Shown here one piece after another: positions 46,423-55,398 of a stretch of DNA of 64,000 bases (within the stretch, counting starts at the first letter, position 1; each line of letters begins with the position of its first letter). The notes below the pieces were generated by a model. That model worked only from the letters and a program-made list of their open reading frames with translations. It ran no database searches and was not told the origin of the DNA. Origin of the DNA: Clostridia bacterium. GTDB lineage: Bacteria > Bacillota > Clostridia > Oscillospirales > CAG-272. The stretch covers positions 140,699 to 204,698 of the forward strand of contig JAFTJZ010000026.1 of assembly GCA_017456145.1 (NCBI GenBank), given 5' to 3'. The position numbers and the translations under genes are program-made.

Positions 46423-46459
46423 TATGACAATGTTATCACAAGGGAGGGTGGTTTACCGG

Positions 46460-47179
46460 ATGATGAATTTCAAAATTCTCGTCGCCGGGCTGTACGTCAC
46501 CGTGTCAGCACGGTATGAGCTGACGCGAGACATATGCCGTCCATATATGACCGATCGCCCTTGGTCGGATATCACAATCTACGCTACACCGCGGGAAATC
46601 GAACAAAAAAAGCGCCATATGTCTATCCCCCTCACCGACGAGCAGGCAGAGTGCATTTGCTTGAATGACCAGTTGAGCCTTAAGCTGCTCCCGCATGACG
46701 CGTTCTTGCTCCATGCAGCAGTTATTCAAAAAGGGGAGCGCTGTTACGCCTTTTGTGCACCTCGTGGTGTGGGAAAATCCACGCACGCGGCAATGTGGAT
46801 GGAGGCATACGGTAAAGAGAATATCTGCGTCATTAACGGAGACAAGCCGATCATCCGTCGGGGTAAAGATGGACGCTTTATCGCGTACGGAACACCATGG
46901 TGCGGCAAAGAAGGCTTGAATTCTTTGCACGGTGCCGAACTGCATTGTATCACCTTTATTGAACGCGGTATGCAGGACAAGGTCGATCTTGTCACAGAGC
47001 GGGAATATCTGGATCGTTTGATCGGTCAGGTGGTCTTTCCCGCCGACCGGAAGACAATGTCTCGCGGCGCTGCGTTGCTTGCCGACTTCATGCGTGCGAC
47101 CCCTGCAGCTCTTGCAACCTGCACCATGACGAAAAATGCAGCAATGACAGTACACGATTTCTGGAAAACAATGAAATAA
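46460..47179 (+). CDS. Orphan HPr kinase/PEPCK-like P-loop protein
   Basis: The 239-residue product has a P-loop APRGVGKSTHAAMW near 103-116 within an HPrK/PEPCK-like core (LHAAVIQKGERCYAF before it, VINGDKPIIRR and GTPWCGKEGLN after it). Such small kinases often sit with PqqD-type proteins and modified-peptide clusters, but none is present here. It lacks the N-terminal domain of true HPr kinase. ATG 46460 follows GGGAGGG; the long upstream frame is a shadow of the mannosidase gene. Own promoter and terminator; substrate unknown. Confidence 0.78.
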   Translation: MMNFKILVAGLYVTVSARYELTRDICRPYMTDRPWSDITIYATPREIEQKKRHMSIPLTDEQAECICLNDQLSLKLLPHDAFLLHAAVIQKGERCYAFCAPRGVGKSTHAAMWMEAYGKENICVINGDKPIIRRGKDGRFIAYGTPWCGKEGLNSLHGAELHCITFIERGMQDKVDLVTEREYLDRLIGQVVFPADRKTMSRGAALLADFMRATPAALATCTMTKNAAMTVHDFWKTMK

Positions 47180-47180
47180 A

Positions 47181-47224
47181 CCGAGCGGATGATACGCATA
47201 TTATCATCCGTTCGGCGTTTTTTT
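47181..47224 (+). terminator. Terminator of the HPr-kinase-like gene
   Basis: CCGAGCGGATGATA and TATCATCCGTTCGG form a 14-bp stem with one wobble pair, followed by seven U. Confidence 0.93.
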
Positions 47225-47296
47225 GTTGTTTTGTCCTTATTTCTTGCCCACGTGACAAAGAATTTTCATAAATTCAAAAAAATATTTGAAAAAAAG

Positions 47297-47325
47297 TTGA
47301 ATTTTATAGGAAAGTATGCTATAAT
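47297..47325 (+). promoter_or_regulatory. Promoter of cdaA
   Basis: TTGAAT (47297-47302), 17 bp, TATAAT (47320-47325). The predicted start near 47332 argues against translation from ATG 47341. Confidence 0.8.
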
Positions 47326-47361
47326 ATATTTTATCTTACAATGGGGATGGTGACTGATCTC

Positions 47362-48216
47362 ATGAACTGGTTTGATACGCTGGCTACAGCTTTTTCCGAG
47401 CACGTGATCGCGCCGCTGCGCGCCATCAGCGTGATCGATGTCATAGATATTCTGATTATCGCTTATATTTTCTACGTAATCTATATGCAATTCCGTGAAC
47501 GGCGAGCGGGGAATATGCTTGTCGGTCTTGTCATTCTAACTGCGCTGTATTTTGTTTCCCGAGCGGCGCAGCTGAACGCCGTACATACCTTTTTGGATTC
47601 CTTTTATCAAGTAGGTGCGGTGGTTATTTTGATCGTCTTCCAAAACGACCTTTGTGATCTGCTCGACCGACTTGGTGCAAAGACCCAGCGCTTGCGCAAC
47701 ATCGCAAAACGTCGCCCGCACGATATTGCAAACGTCACGGCAACCATAGCGCTGCTCTCTGACAGCGCCGTGGAGCTTTCTCATGAGAGAACCGGAGCCT
47801 TGATCGTGGTAGAACGCTCCTCCAAGCTGGGTGAGTATATTAAAAACGGTGTCATGATCGACGGTGAGCTTTCGGTCGAGCTGATTTGTAATCTGTTCTA
47901 TAACCATTCGCCCCTGCATGACGGCGCCGTTATTATCCGTGAAGGAAAGATTGCTGCGGCAGGCTGTATCCTGCCTTCGTCCAAGAATACCGCGCTGCCC
48001 AAGGAGCTTGGCACCCGTCATCGTGCAGCCGTCGGTATTTCGGAGCAGAGTGATGCGGTCGTGATTGTTGTCAGTGAGGAAACGGGCGGCATCTCGATTG
48101 CAAACAACGGCGTTCTTAAGCGTGGATACACCTCGGGAACGCTGCGCGACGATTTGTTCCTGCTGTTAGCGGGAGAGACGCGGAAAGAAGAAAAAGAAAA
48201 AACGCGTGCAAAATAA
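47362..48216 (+). CDS. cdaA: Diadenylate cyclase CdaA
   Basis: CdaA makes c-di-AMP from two ATP and is the main cyclase of many Firmicutes, controlling potassium and wall homeostasis. The 284 residues have three N-terminal membrane helices (to about residue 85) and a DAC domain with LHDGAVII near 187 and the RHRAAVG motif near 219. ATG 47362 is chosen because GGATGGTGA, close to the anti-SD complement, lies about 9 nt upstream. ATG 47341 would leave almost no leader. Next comes a small YbbR-like protein instead of full CdaR. Confidence 0.95.
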   Translation: MNWFDTLATAFSEHVIAPLRAISVIDVIDILIIAYIFYVIYMQFRERRAGNMLVGLVILTALYFVSRAAQLNAVHTFLDSFYQVGAVVILIVFQNDLCDLLDRLGAKTQRLRNIAKRRPHDIANVTATIALLSDSAVELSHERTGALIVVERSSKLGEYIKNGVMIDGELSVELICNLFYNHSPLHDGAVIIREGKIAAAGCILPSSKNTALPKELGTRHRAAVGISEQSDAVVIVVSEETGGISIANNGVLKRGYTSGTLRDDLFLLLAGETRKEEKEKTRAK

Positions 48217-48234
48217 ATCGCGGAGGAGACTTTC

Positions 48235-48486
48235 ATGAAACAAAAAAATTATTCATTTGAGCGTGTCAACGGTGCCTCCGATCACGTGGAGCTGCACCGC
48301 AGCAAGGGGCATCGCTTTCATCTGCTCGCAAAGCTGTTGTGCCTCGTTCTTGCATTGGTATTCTGGCTGTTTGTCCACGCGCTGCAAAGCTGCGAGCTTG
48401 ACAAGGACAACGGTGCCGCAAAGAAGGATGAAAGCAGTGCTGTGGAACAGGAAAATGACGACCGCACGGAGGATGTGGCTGCATAA
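48235..48486 (+). CDS. Small single-pass membrane protein resembling the N-terminus of YbbR/CdaR
   Basis: The 83-residue product has a basic N-terminus, a membrane helix HLLAKLLCLVLALVFWLFV (about 29-47) and an acidic, charged tail (KDNGAAKKDESSAVEQEN). In Firmicutes cdaA is usually followed by ybbR (cdaR), whose N-terminal helix has just this style. Here the extracytoplasmic YbbR repeats are missing. ATG 48235 follows CGGAGGAG 18 bp after cdaA. It may be a truncated CdaR or a separate CdaA partner. Confidence 0.75.
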   Translation: MKQKNYSFERVNGASDHVELHRSKGHRFHLLAKLLCLVLALVFWLFVHALQSCELDKDNGAAKKDESSAVEQENDDRTEDVAA

Positions 48487-48567
48487 CGTAACGCTCTGTG
48501 TGTCCTGCGCGTCAACCATTGCATAGCCTTAATATGGGCAAAGGATGTAGAAAAGGAGGAGATACCG

Positions 48568-50220
48568 ATGTCGCCTGATTCGGTACAGAGCCGGCTGATA
48601 CTCGGCAATATTCGTCTGGGTGCGGATCAGCAGCTTGACGATGCGCTGAGCGTCGCACGCAACCGTATGAAAATAACGGGAATACCACTCGGTGCGCTCT
48701 CCTTTCGTCTCCATCGCCGCTCTGTGGACGCACGCCATCGCGACCGCGTGAGCTTGGTTTGCTCTGTGATCGTGGAGTCTACACAGGGAGCTGATCTGTG
48801 CGCATTATCCCCAAGCGTTTTGGCGGCGATCGACGCAAAGCCCTTGCGTGAGGAGCCGCTCGCCCTGCAAAAGCGGGGGACTCAGCCAATGAAATACCGT
48901 CCAATGGTGGTTGGTATGGGACCTGCGGGTCTGTTTTGCGCACTTCTTTTGGCGGAAAACGGTTATCGACCGATTTTAATCGATCGCGGAGATGCGGTAG
49001 AGGATCGTGTTCGCGCCGTAGAGAGATTTCATACCTTTGGCATCCTTGATACCGACAGTAATATTCAGTTTGGTGCGGGTGGCGCAGGAACCTTTTCCGA
49101 TGGAAAACTGCTGACACGCATCAGCGACCCGAGGTGCGCATGGGTGCTGCGCCGTCTGCATGAATTCGGAGCGCCCGACGATATTTTATATAAAGCCAAG
49201 CCGCACGTCGGCACGGATGTCCTGCGCGTGGTTATTCATCGTCTGCTCTCTCGCATTGAAGAGCTGGGAGGTCAGCTGCACTATAGGACGCGGCTTGATG
49301 ACGTGAGAGAAAACGCGGACGGTTCTTACTCTGTAAAAACAAATCGCGGCGAGATGGTCTGCTCTGCACTTGTATTGGCACTTGGTCACAGTGCAAGGGA
49401 CACTTACCGTATGCTGATTGAAAAAAACTTCGATATTATCCCCAAGCCCATCTCGGTAGGGGTCAGAATTGAACATCTGCAAGAGGACATCGACCGCGCA
49501 CTATACGGAAATTTTGCCGGGAATCACGCGTTGGGGCCGGCAGAATATGCGCTCTCCGACACAAAAGGCGAAAGAGGGGTTTACACCTTCTGTATGTGCC
49601 CGGGCGGCGAAGTGGTTGCCGCAGCGTCGGAAGAGGGCGGACTCGTGGTTAACGGCATGAGTCATCACGCCCGCGACGGTAAAAACGCCAACTGTGCCGT
49701 GGCAGTATCTGTCCGCTGCGAGGATTATGAGCCCGAAGACGGAAACGCTGCACTGGGTGCCATTGCTTACCAACGGATGATCGAGAGAGCCGCTTTTATG
49801 GCGGGGGGCGGTGCGTATGCTGCTCCCATTCAGACCGTCGGTGATTTTATGCGTGATCAGCTCAGGCATGTCCCCACACGGGTCCACCCCACCTATCGAG
49901 GCGGAACGCAGGTCAAAATGGCGGCGTTATCTTCCGTATTTCCTTCGTATATCACCGAGCATCTTCGCTACGGTCTGTCTGCATTTGACCGAAAAATTCA
50001 CGGTTTTGCTGCGGACGATGCTGTCTTGAGTGCAGCGGAGACGCGCACCTCTGCTCCTGTTCGCATTCTGCGCGGAGATGATCTTTGTGCCATCGGACAC
50101 AAGGCGATCTATCCCTGTGGAGAGGGTGCCGGATATGCGGGGGGTATCACCAGTGCTGCAGTGGACGGCTTGCGCGTTGCCATGACAATGATCGAGCGTT
50201 TCGCGCCGAGCGAGTGTTGA
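48568..50220 (+). CDS. FAD-dependent oxidoreductase of unknown substrate
   Basis: A 550-residue flavoprotein of the group of uncharacterised FAD-dependent dehydrogenases common in Clostridia. The N-terminal 105 residues form a family-specific domain. A Rossmann motif follows (VVGMGPAGLFCALLLAENG near 113-131). Further motifs are FGAGGAGTFSDGKL and the C-terminal FAD segment YPCGEGAGYAGGITSAAVDG. A strong AGGAGGA precedes ATG 48568. Reaction unknown. Confidence 0.88.
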   Translation: MSPDSVQSRLILGNIRLGADQQLDDALSVARNRMKITGIPLGALSFRLHRRSVDARHRDRVSLVCSVIVESTQGADLCALSPSVLAAIDAKPLREEPLALQKRGTQPMKYRPMVVGMGPAGLFCALLLAENGYRPILIDRGDAVEDRVRAVERFHTFGILDTDSNIQFGAGGAGTFSDGKLLTRISDPRCAWVLRRLHEFGAPDDILYKAKPHVGTDVLRVVIHRLLSRIEELGGQLHYRTRLDDVRENADGSYSVKTNRGEMVCSALVLALGHSARDTYRMLIEKNFDIIPKPISVGVRIEHLQEDIDRALYGNFAGNHALGPAEYALSDTKGERGVYTFCMCPGGEVVAAASEEGGLVVNGMSHHARDGKNANCAVAVSVRCEDYEPEDGNAALGAIAYQRMIERAAFMAGGGAYAAPIQTVGDFMRDQLRHVPTRVHPTYRGGTQVKMAALSSVFPSYITEHLRYGLSAFDRKIHGFAADDAVLSAAETRTSAPVRILRGDDLCAIGHKAIYPCGEGAGYAGGITSAAVDGLRVAMTMIERFAPSEC

Positions 50221-50288
50221 TTTTTTTGACGATGTTTTTTTCAATATTATTGATTGACGAATACTTTAGATGAAGAACGGATTTTGAC

Positions 50289-52568
50289 ATGGATTTGAAT
50301 ACTGTTGCCGCGGTGGAAGGTCAGATGAATCATAAGACCCACCGCGATCGAGATAAAATTTGGAACTTGAATGATACGGCAAGTCCTGCCGATCGAGAAA
50401 CCATTCACGCTATTGCAGAGCAGCTCGGGCTTGATCCCATATGCTGTCGTGTGCTTTACCACCGTGGATATAAGGATGCGGACGCTATGCTGGCATTTTT
50501 ACGGCAAAGCGAGGAAAAGATGCATGATCCTTTTCTGTTGACCGACATCGAGCCTGCCATCGCCCGTATACGCAGGGCACTGGACACGCATGAAAAAATC
50601 GCTATTTACGGTGATTATGACGTTGACGGCGTGACCTCGGTCAGTATGCTTTATCTCTACTTGAGAGAAAAGGGTGCCGATGTTTGTTATTATATTCCCA
50701 GCCGTTGTAAGGAAGGCTATGGTGTCTCTGCCGGTGCCATTGATTATCTGGCGGATCAGGAGCAAGTCAAGCTGATTATCACGGTTGACACCGGAATTAC
50801 GGCAAATGACGAGGTACTGTACGCCAAAAGTCGTGGGATCGACATGGTTATTACCGACCACCACGAATGTCACGCGCAGCTGCCGCTTGCGACCGCTGTC
50901 GTCAACCCTCATCGTCCCGACTGTCCCTACCCATTCAAGGAGCTGGCGGGTGTCGGTGTCGTCTTCAAGCTGCTTTGTGCCATGGAGATCACGCTTTGCC
51001 GTGAGATGGGGAAGACCGCGATCGACGGTGTACGGTTGATTTGTGAAAAATACGCCGATCTGACCGCAATCGGTACCATTGCCGACGTGATGCCTATTGT
51101 AGATGAAAACCGCTTGATTGTTACGCTGGGACTGCGCATGATTGCCGATACCGAGCGCCCGGGACTCTCTGCGTTGATCGATGCCTCACTGCCTTCGACC
51201 AAAATTGTAGGAGGAATGGCAGTTCCGCTGAACGATGCCGAACGTGCATCGCAAAGAAAAAAGCGAATCAATTCGGGCTTTATCGGATTTGGCATTGCAC
51301 CTCGTATCAATGCAGCCGGACGGATCAGCAACGCCTCGCGCGCAGTGGAGCTCCTGCTTGCCGAGACCGAGGAGGAGGCAAGGAAACTGGCGCTGGAATT
51401 GTGCGAGATCAATCTGCAGCGTCAGATCGAAGAGAATCGTGTCGCTGAACAGGCGTATGAGATGATCGAGCAGAATTTCGATTTTGAAAATGACCGTGTG
51501 ATTATTCTGGATAATGACCACTGGCCGCAGGGAATCATCGGAATTGTATCTTCCCGCGTGACAGAACGATACGGCCTGCCATCGATCCTGATTTCATTTG
51601 ACGGTGCGATCAAGGGTCCCGCCCCCACGCCGGAGGATGTCGGTAAAGGCTCGGGACGCAGCATCAAGGGAATGAATCTTGTGGACGCACTGGCACACTG
51701 CCAGAATGAATTGGTACGTTTCGGTGGTCATGAGCTTGCGGCGGGACTCTCAATTCAAAGGAGCAGCATCAATTATTTCACCACTCTGATGAATCAGTAC
51801 GCCCGCGAGATCTTATCCGAGGATGATCTTGCCGTTCATCTGGATGCGGATTGTGAGCTGACGATGAATGAAATGACTCTCTCCCTTGCAGAGCAGCTGA
51901 CACTTCTTGAGCCGTTTGGCGTAGCCAACCCCGTGCCGCAATTTGTTTTGCGGGATGTGACGCTGACTCGTATCATTCCGATGGGGAACGGCAAGCACAC
52001 CAAGCTGATCGTCGCAAAGGACGGTGTCAGCGTCGTTGCCGTGTATTTCGGTATGGCAACGGCAAGATTTATGCACCACGTGAATGATCGTGTTGATCTG
52101 TTATTCCGTCTGAATATCAATGAATATCAGAATGAGCGTACGCTGCAGCTGTTTGTGCAGGATATTCACCCCAGTGAAAGCTATCTTTCTCAGCAAAATG
52201 CCGAGCGTCGTCGTTATGATGAGATACATGCAGGTGCCTCCTTTGACGATGAGGTCGAGCATATACTCCCGACACGCGAGGATTGTGCGCTGCTTTACAC
52301 AGTCCTGCGCCGTGAATATCGGCAAGGACACACCTCTTATTCCGAGCGCACGCTGCTCTCTCTGATGCAGGATGCCGCGCCCGGTCGCTTTAATTACATC
52401 AAGCTGAAATTTATCCTGCGAATCTTTCAGGAGCTCAATATTTGCGGAGTTCTGGAGCCGCAGCAGGGTTACTATATTTTCGACATATATTTCACGCCCA
52501 ATAAAACTTCGATCGACAAGTCTTCAATCTTAAAAAAGCTGCGAGGACAATGCCATAAAAAGCAGTAG
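50289..52568 (+). CDS. recJ: Single-stranded-DNA-specific exonuclease RecJ
   Basis: RecJ digests single-stranded DNA 5' to 3' in recombination and repair. The product (759 residues from ATG 50289) has the DHH core motifs IYGDYDVDGVTS, TVDTGI and TDHHE, the DHHA1 motif FGGHELAAGLSI and an OB-fold region, and is longer than the minimal enzyme at the C-terminus. The start is uncertain: ATG 50325 (747 residues) is closer to the usual RecJ N-terminus and has GGAAGG upstream. Confidence 0.95.
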   Translation: MDLNTVAAVEGQMNHKTHRDRDKIWNLNDTASPADRETIHAIAEQLGLDPICCRVLYHRGYKDADAMLAFLRQSEEKMHDPFLLTDIEPAIARIRRALDTHEKIAIYGDYDVDGVTSVSMLYLYLREKGADVCYYIPSRCKEGYGVSAGAIDYLADQEQVKLIITVDTGITANDEVLYAKSRGIDMVITDHHECHAQLPLATAVVNPHRPDCPYPFKELAGVGVVFKLLCAMEITLCREMGKTAIDGVRLICEKYADLTAIGTIADVMPIVDENRLIVTLGLRMIADTERPGLSALIDASLPSTKIVGGMAVPLNDAERASQRKKRINSGFIGFGIAPRINAAGRISNASRAVELLLAETEEEARKLALELCEINLQRQIEENRVAEQAYEMIEQNFDFENDRVIILDNDHWPQGIIGIVSSRVTERYGLPSILISFDGAIKGPAPTPEDVGKGSGRSIKGMNLVDALAHCQNELVRFGGHELAAGLSIQRSSINYFTTLMNQYAREILSEDDLAVHLDADCELTMNEMTLSLAEQLTLLEPFGVANPVPQFVLRDVTLTRIIPMGNGKHTKLIVAKDGVSVVAVYFGMATARFMHHVNDRVDLLFRLNINEYQNERTLQLFVQDIHPSESYLSQQNAERRRYDEIHAGASFDDEVEHILPTREDCALLYTVLRREYRQGHTSYSERTLLSLMQDAAPGRFNYIKLKFILRIFQELNICGVLEPQQGYYIFDIYFTPNKTSIDKSSILKKLRGQCHKKQ

Positions 52569-52624
52569 GTCGTCGCGCGTCAATACAGGAGCGCTGAAAT
52601 CCGTACCAAGAAAGGAAAGATACC

Positions 52625-54880
52625 ATGGTAACGCAAAGCCCCCCTCATACCGACATATCGAGCCTGATCTCCACGCTCAATGCCACGGGCAAAAATTATC
52701 AGATCGACAAGATACAGCGCGCCTTTGAATACGCAAACGCCTTACATGCGGGGCAAATGCGCGCCAGCGGTGAGCCCTATATTTCTCACCCGATTGCGGT
52801 TGCGGAGATCGTTGCCTGGCTCGAGCTGGATACGGATTCCATCTGCGCGGCGCTGCTGCATGACACGGTGGAGGATTGCTCCGAAAAAACCAACCTCAAA
52901 GAGATCGAAAAGAAATTCGGCGAGACGGTGGCACTGCTGGTTGACGGTTTGACAAAAATTGTCACGCTCAAGGTGGATGACAAGGAGGAGGCGCACATTG
53001 AGAGCTTGCGTAAAATGCTGCTCGCCATGTCGCACGACGTCCGCGTCATCTTTATCAAGCTGTGTGACCGCGTGCACAATATGCGTACGCTGGATGCCAA
53101 GCCGGATCCCAAGCGTCGTCTGACGGCGCTGGAGACCATGCAGGTCTATGCGCCGCTGGCACACCGCCTCGGTATGCAAAAGATCAAGCATGAGCTGGAA
53201 AATCTCAGCCTTTCTTACTTAGATCCCATCGGATATAAGGAAGTCAAGGATGATATCGAAAAGAAATATGGTCTTAACGTCGGTTTTATCGAAAATATTC
53301 GGCACATGGTCAGTGAAAAGCTGACGGCATATCAGATCCCCTTCACACTGGAGGGACGCATCAAATCCGTATATTCCGTATACCGTAAGATGTATAATCA
53401 AAACAAGAGCTTTGATGAAATCTACGATTTCTACGCTTTGCGTATCATTGTCGATAATGAGCTGCAATGCTATACGGCTCTCGGAATTATTCATGAAATG
53501 TTCAACTCCATCCCGGGGCGTTTCAAGGACTATATCTCCACACCAAAGCCCAATATGTATCGCTCACTCCATACCACAGTCATCGGTTATAACGGCATCC
53601 CGTTTGAGGTGCAGATCCGCACATGGGATATGCATCATTTTGCCGAATACGGTATGGCTGCACATTGGAAATACAAGACCGGCTCCTCCTCGAAAGAAGA
53701 GATGGATAAAAAGCTGGAATGGATCGCTCGTTTGATTGAAACCGAGGACGGTACGCGCGATCCCGACGAATTTCTACATGCCTTCAAGACCGATATTTTC
53801 CATGATGAGGTCTTTGTCTTTACCCCCAAGGGAGACGTTGTTTCGCTGCCGCAGGGAGCGACGGTCATCGACTTTGCATATGCCATTCATACGCAGGTCG
53901 GTCATCGCATGACAGGGGCCAAGATCAACGGCATGATCGTTCCCATTGACAGCTGTCCCAACAACGGAGAGATCGTAGAGGTCATCACAGCGTCGGGGCA
54001 AAAGGGTCCCAGCCGCGACTGGCTCAATATTGTCAAAACCAGCGAAGCACGCAACAAGATCCGTCAGTGGTTCAAGAAAGAGACCCGCACGGAAAATATT
54101 GTTGCGGGAAAATCGATCATCGACAATGAAATGAAAAAATATGCCCGCAGCCTGACCGAGGCGGAGCGAACCGAGGTTGTCAACAACGTCGCTGCCAAGA
54201 CGGGCTATATGACGGCGGACGATCTGTATAATACCGTCGGGTACGGCGGCGTTTCCGTTGCCAAAATCGCCATTAAGCTGCACGATGAGTATATGCGTAC
54301 CGTTCGAGCCGAGCAGATCGAGCAGCGACGCAACATGACCGACGAGGAGGTCCTGGAGCAAAGCAACCAGAACGCCGCAAACAACGCAAAAAATAAGAAT
54401 CTGACATCGGGGAACGGAATCATTGTTGACGGTCAGCACGGCTGTACGGTCAAATTTGCTAAGTGCTGCAACCCACTCCCCGGCGACAGCGTAATCGGCT
54501 TTATCACAAAGGGATTTGGTATTTCCATCCACAAACGCGATTGCCCCAACGTGACGCGAGCGCTTGATAACGAGCAGGATCTGGATCGCTGGGTCACGGC
54601 GCATTGGGAAAATCCGAATGCAAAATCCGGCAAGGATCTTTATGAGGCACTTCTGCAGCTCCACGTGGAGGATCGCATCGGCATGCTCGCCTCAGTAACG
54701 GCGGCACTTGCTGAAATGCGCGTTTCCATTTTGCATATCGGCTGTGTCAACTGCAACGATGACACTGCCATCATCTCGATGAAGATCAGCTGTCGGAATA
54801 CCGACCACTATCAATCCATCGTCGCATCACTGCGGAATCTTAAGGGTGTCATCGACGTGACCCGCGGGTTTGCGTCATAA
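52625..54880 (+). CDS. rel: Bifunctional (p)ppGpp synthetase/hydrolase (RelA/SpoT family)
   Basis: A long RSH enzyme that makes and degrades the stringent-response alarmone. The 751 residues carry an HD hydrolase domain (HPIAVAEIVAWL, LLHDTVEDC), the synthetase domain (about 240-350: YDFYALRIIV), TGS (about 395-455: VFVFTPKGDVVSLPQGATVIDFAYAIHT), a Cys-rich zinc-finger-like motif (KCCNPLPGDSVIGFI) and a C-terminal ACT domain. ATG 52625 follows AGGAAAGA. It leads a rel-dtd-hemZ cluster common in Clostridia. Confidence 0.97.
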   Translation: MVTQSPPHTDISSLISTLNATGKNYQIDKIQRAFEYANALHAGQMRASGEPYISHPIAVAEIVAWLELDTDSICAALLHDTVEDCSEKTNLKEIEKKFGETVALLVDGLTKIVTLKVDDKEEAHIESLRKMLLAMSHDVRVIFIKLCDRVHNMRTLDAKPDPKRRLTALETMQVYAPLAHRLGMQKIKHELENLSLSYLDPIGYKEVKDDIEKKYGLNVGFIENIRHMVSEKLTAYQIPFTLEGRIKSVYSVYRKMYNQNKSFDEIYDFYALRIIVDNELQCYTALGIIHEMFNSIPGRFKDYISTPKPNMYRSLHTTVIGYNGIPFEVQIRTWDMHHFAEYGMAAHWKYKTGSSSKEEMDKKLEWIARLIETEDGTRDPDEFLHAFKTDIFHDEVFVFTPKGDVVSLPQGATVIDFAYAIHTQVGHRMTGAKINGMIVPIDSCPNNGEIVEVITASGQKGPSRDWLNIVKTSEARNKIRQWFKKETRTENIVAGKSIIDNEMKKYARSLTEAERTEVVNNVAAKTGYMTADDLYNTVGYGGVSVAKIAIKLHDEYMRTVRAEQIEQRRNMTDEEVLEQSNQNAANNAKNKNLTSGNGIIVDGQHGCTVKFAKCCNPLPGDSVIGFITKGFGISIHKRDCPNVTRALDNEQDLDRWVTAHWENPNAKSGKDLYEALLQLHVEDRIGMLASVTAALAEMRVSILHIGCVNCNDDTAIISMKISCRNTDHYQSIVASLRNLKGVIDVTRGFAS

Positions 54881-54902
54881 TAACAATGACAAGAGGTTAA
54901 AA

Positions 54903-55364
54903 ATGAAGGCTGTGATACAGCGCGTAGCAAGCGCAAGTGTTTTCATTGACGGTGTCATCGTAGGAAAATGTGCCCAAGGGCTGATGGTGCTTTTGGGGAT
55001 TGCTGCGGATGATACCGAAGAAGATGCACGCATAATGACACAAAAACTGATCAAATTACGTATCTTTTGCGACGAGCAGGGGAAAATGAACCGCAGCGTC
55101 GCAGATATCGGCGGAGAAATGCTGGTCGTTTCCAATTTTACGCTGCTCGCCGATACGTCGCACGGAAATCGTCCGAGCTTTATCGGTGCGGGCGATCCGA
55201 CACGTGCAGAGGAGCTGTATAAGTATGTTTTATCGGAGCTGCATAAGACCGGTATTCCCGTACAGAGTGGTCGTTTTGGCGCCGATATGAGAGTTTCCAT
55301 TGAAAATGACGGTCCTGTGACCATCCTACTGGATACGGCACAATGGATCAAAAAGACGTGTTAA
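54903..55364 (+). CDS. dtd: D-aminoacyl-tRNA deacylase
   Basis: Dtd removes mischarged D-amino acids from tRNA. The 153 residues start MKAVIQRVASASV and carry the SNFTLLADTSHGNRPSF active-site segment and the GxPV-type motif TGIPVQSGRFGADM. It lies between rel and hemZ. Confidence 0.96.
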   Translation: MKAVIQRVASASVFIDGVIVGKCAQGLMVLLGIAADDTEEDARIMTQKLIKLRIFCDEQGKMNRSVADIGGEMLVVSNFTLLADTSHGNRPSFIGAGDPTRAEELYKYVLSELHKTGIPVQSGRFGADMRVSIENDGPVTILLDTAQWIKKTC

Positions 55365-55398
55365 GAACAGAATTTGAAAAAAGGCACAGGTAGCTGCA

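Noticed and set aside
43862-46459. Very long plus-strand open frame leading into the HPr-kinase-like gene
   Set aside because: It is the antisense shadow of the GH38 mannosidase, whose minus-strand frame has intact catalytic motifs. The real gene starts at 46460 behind its own promoter and ribosome-binding site.
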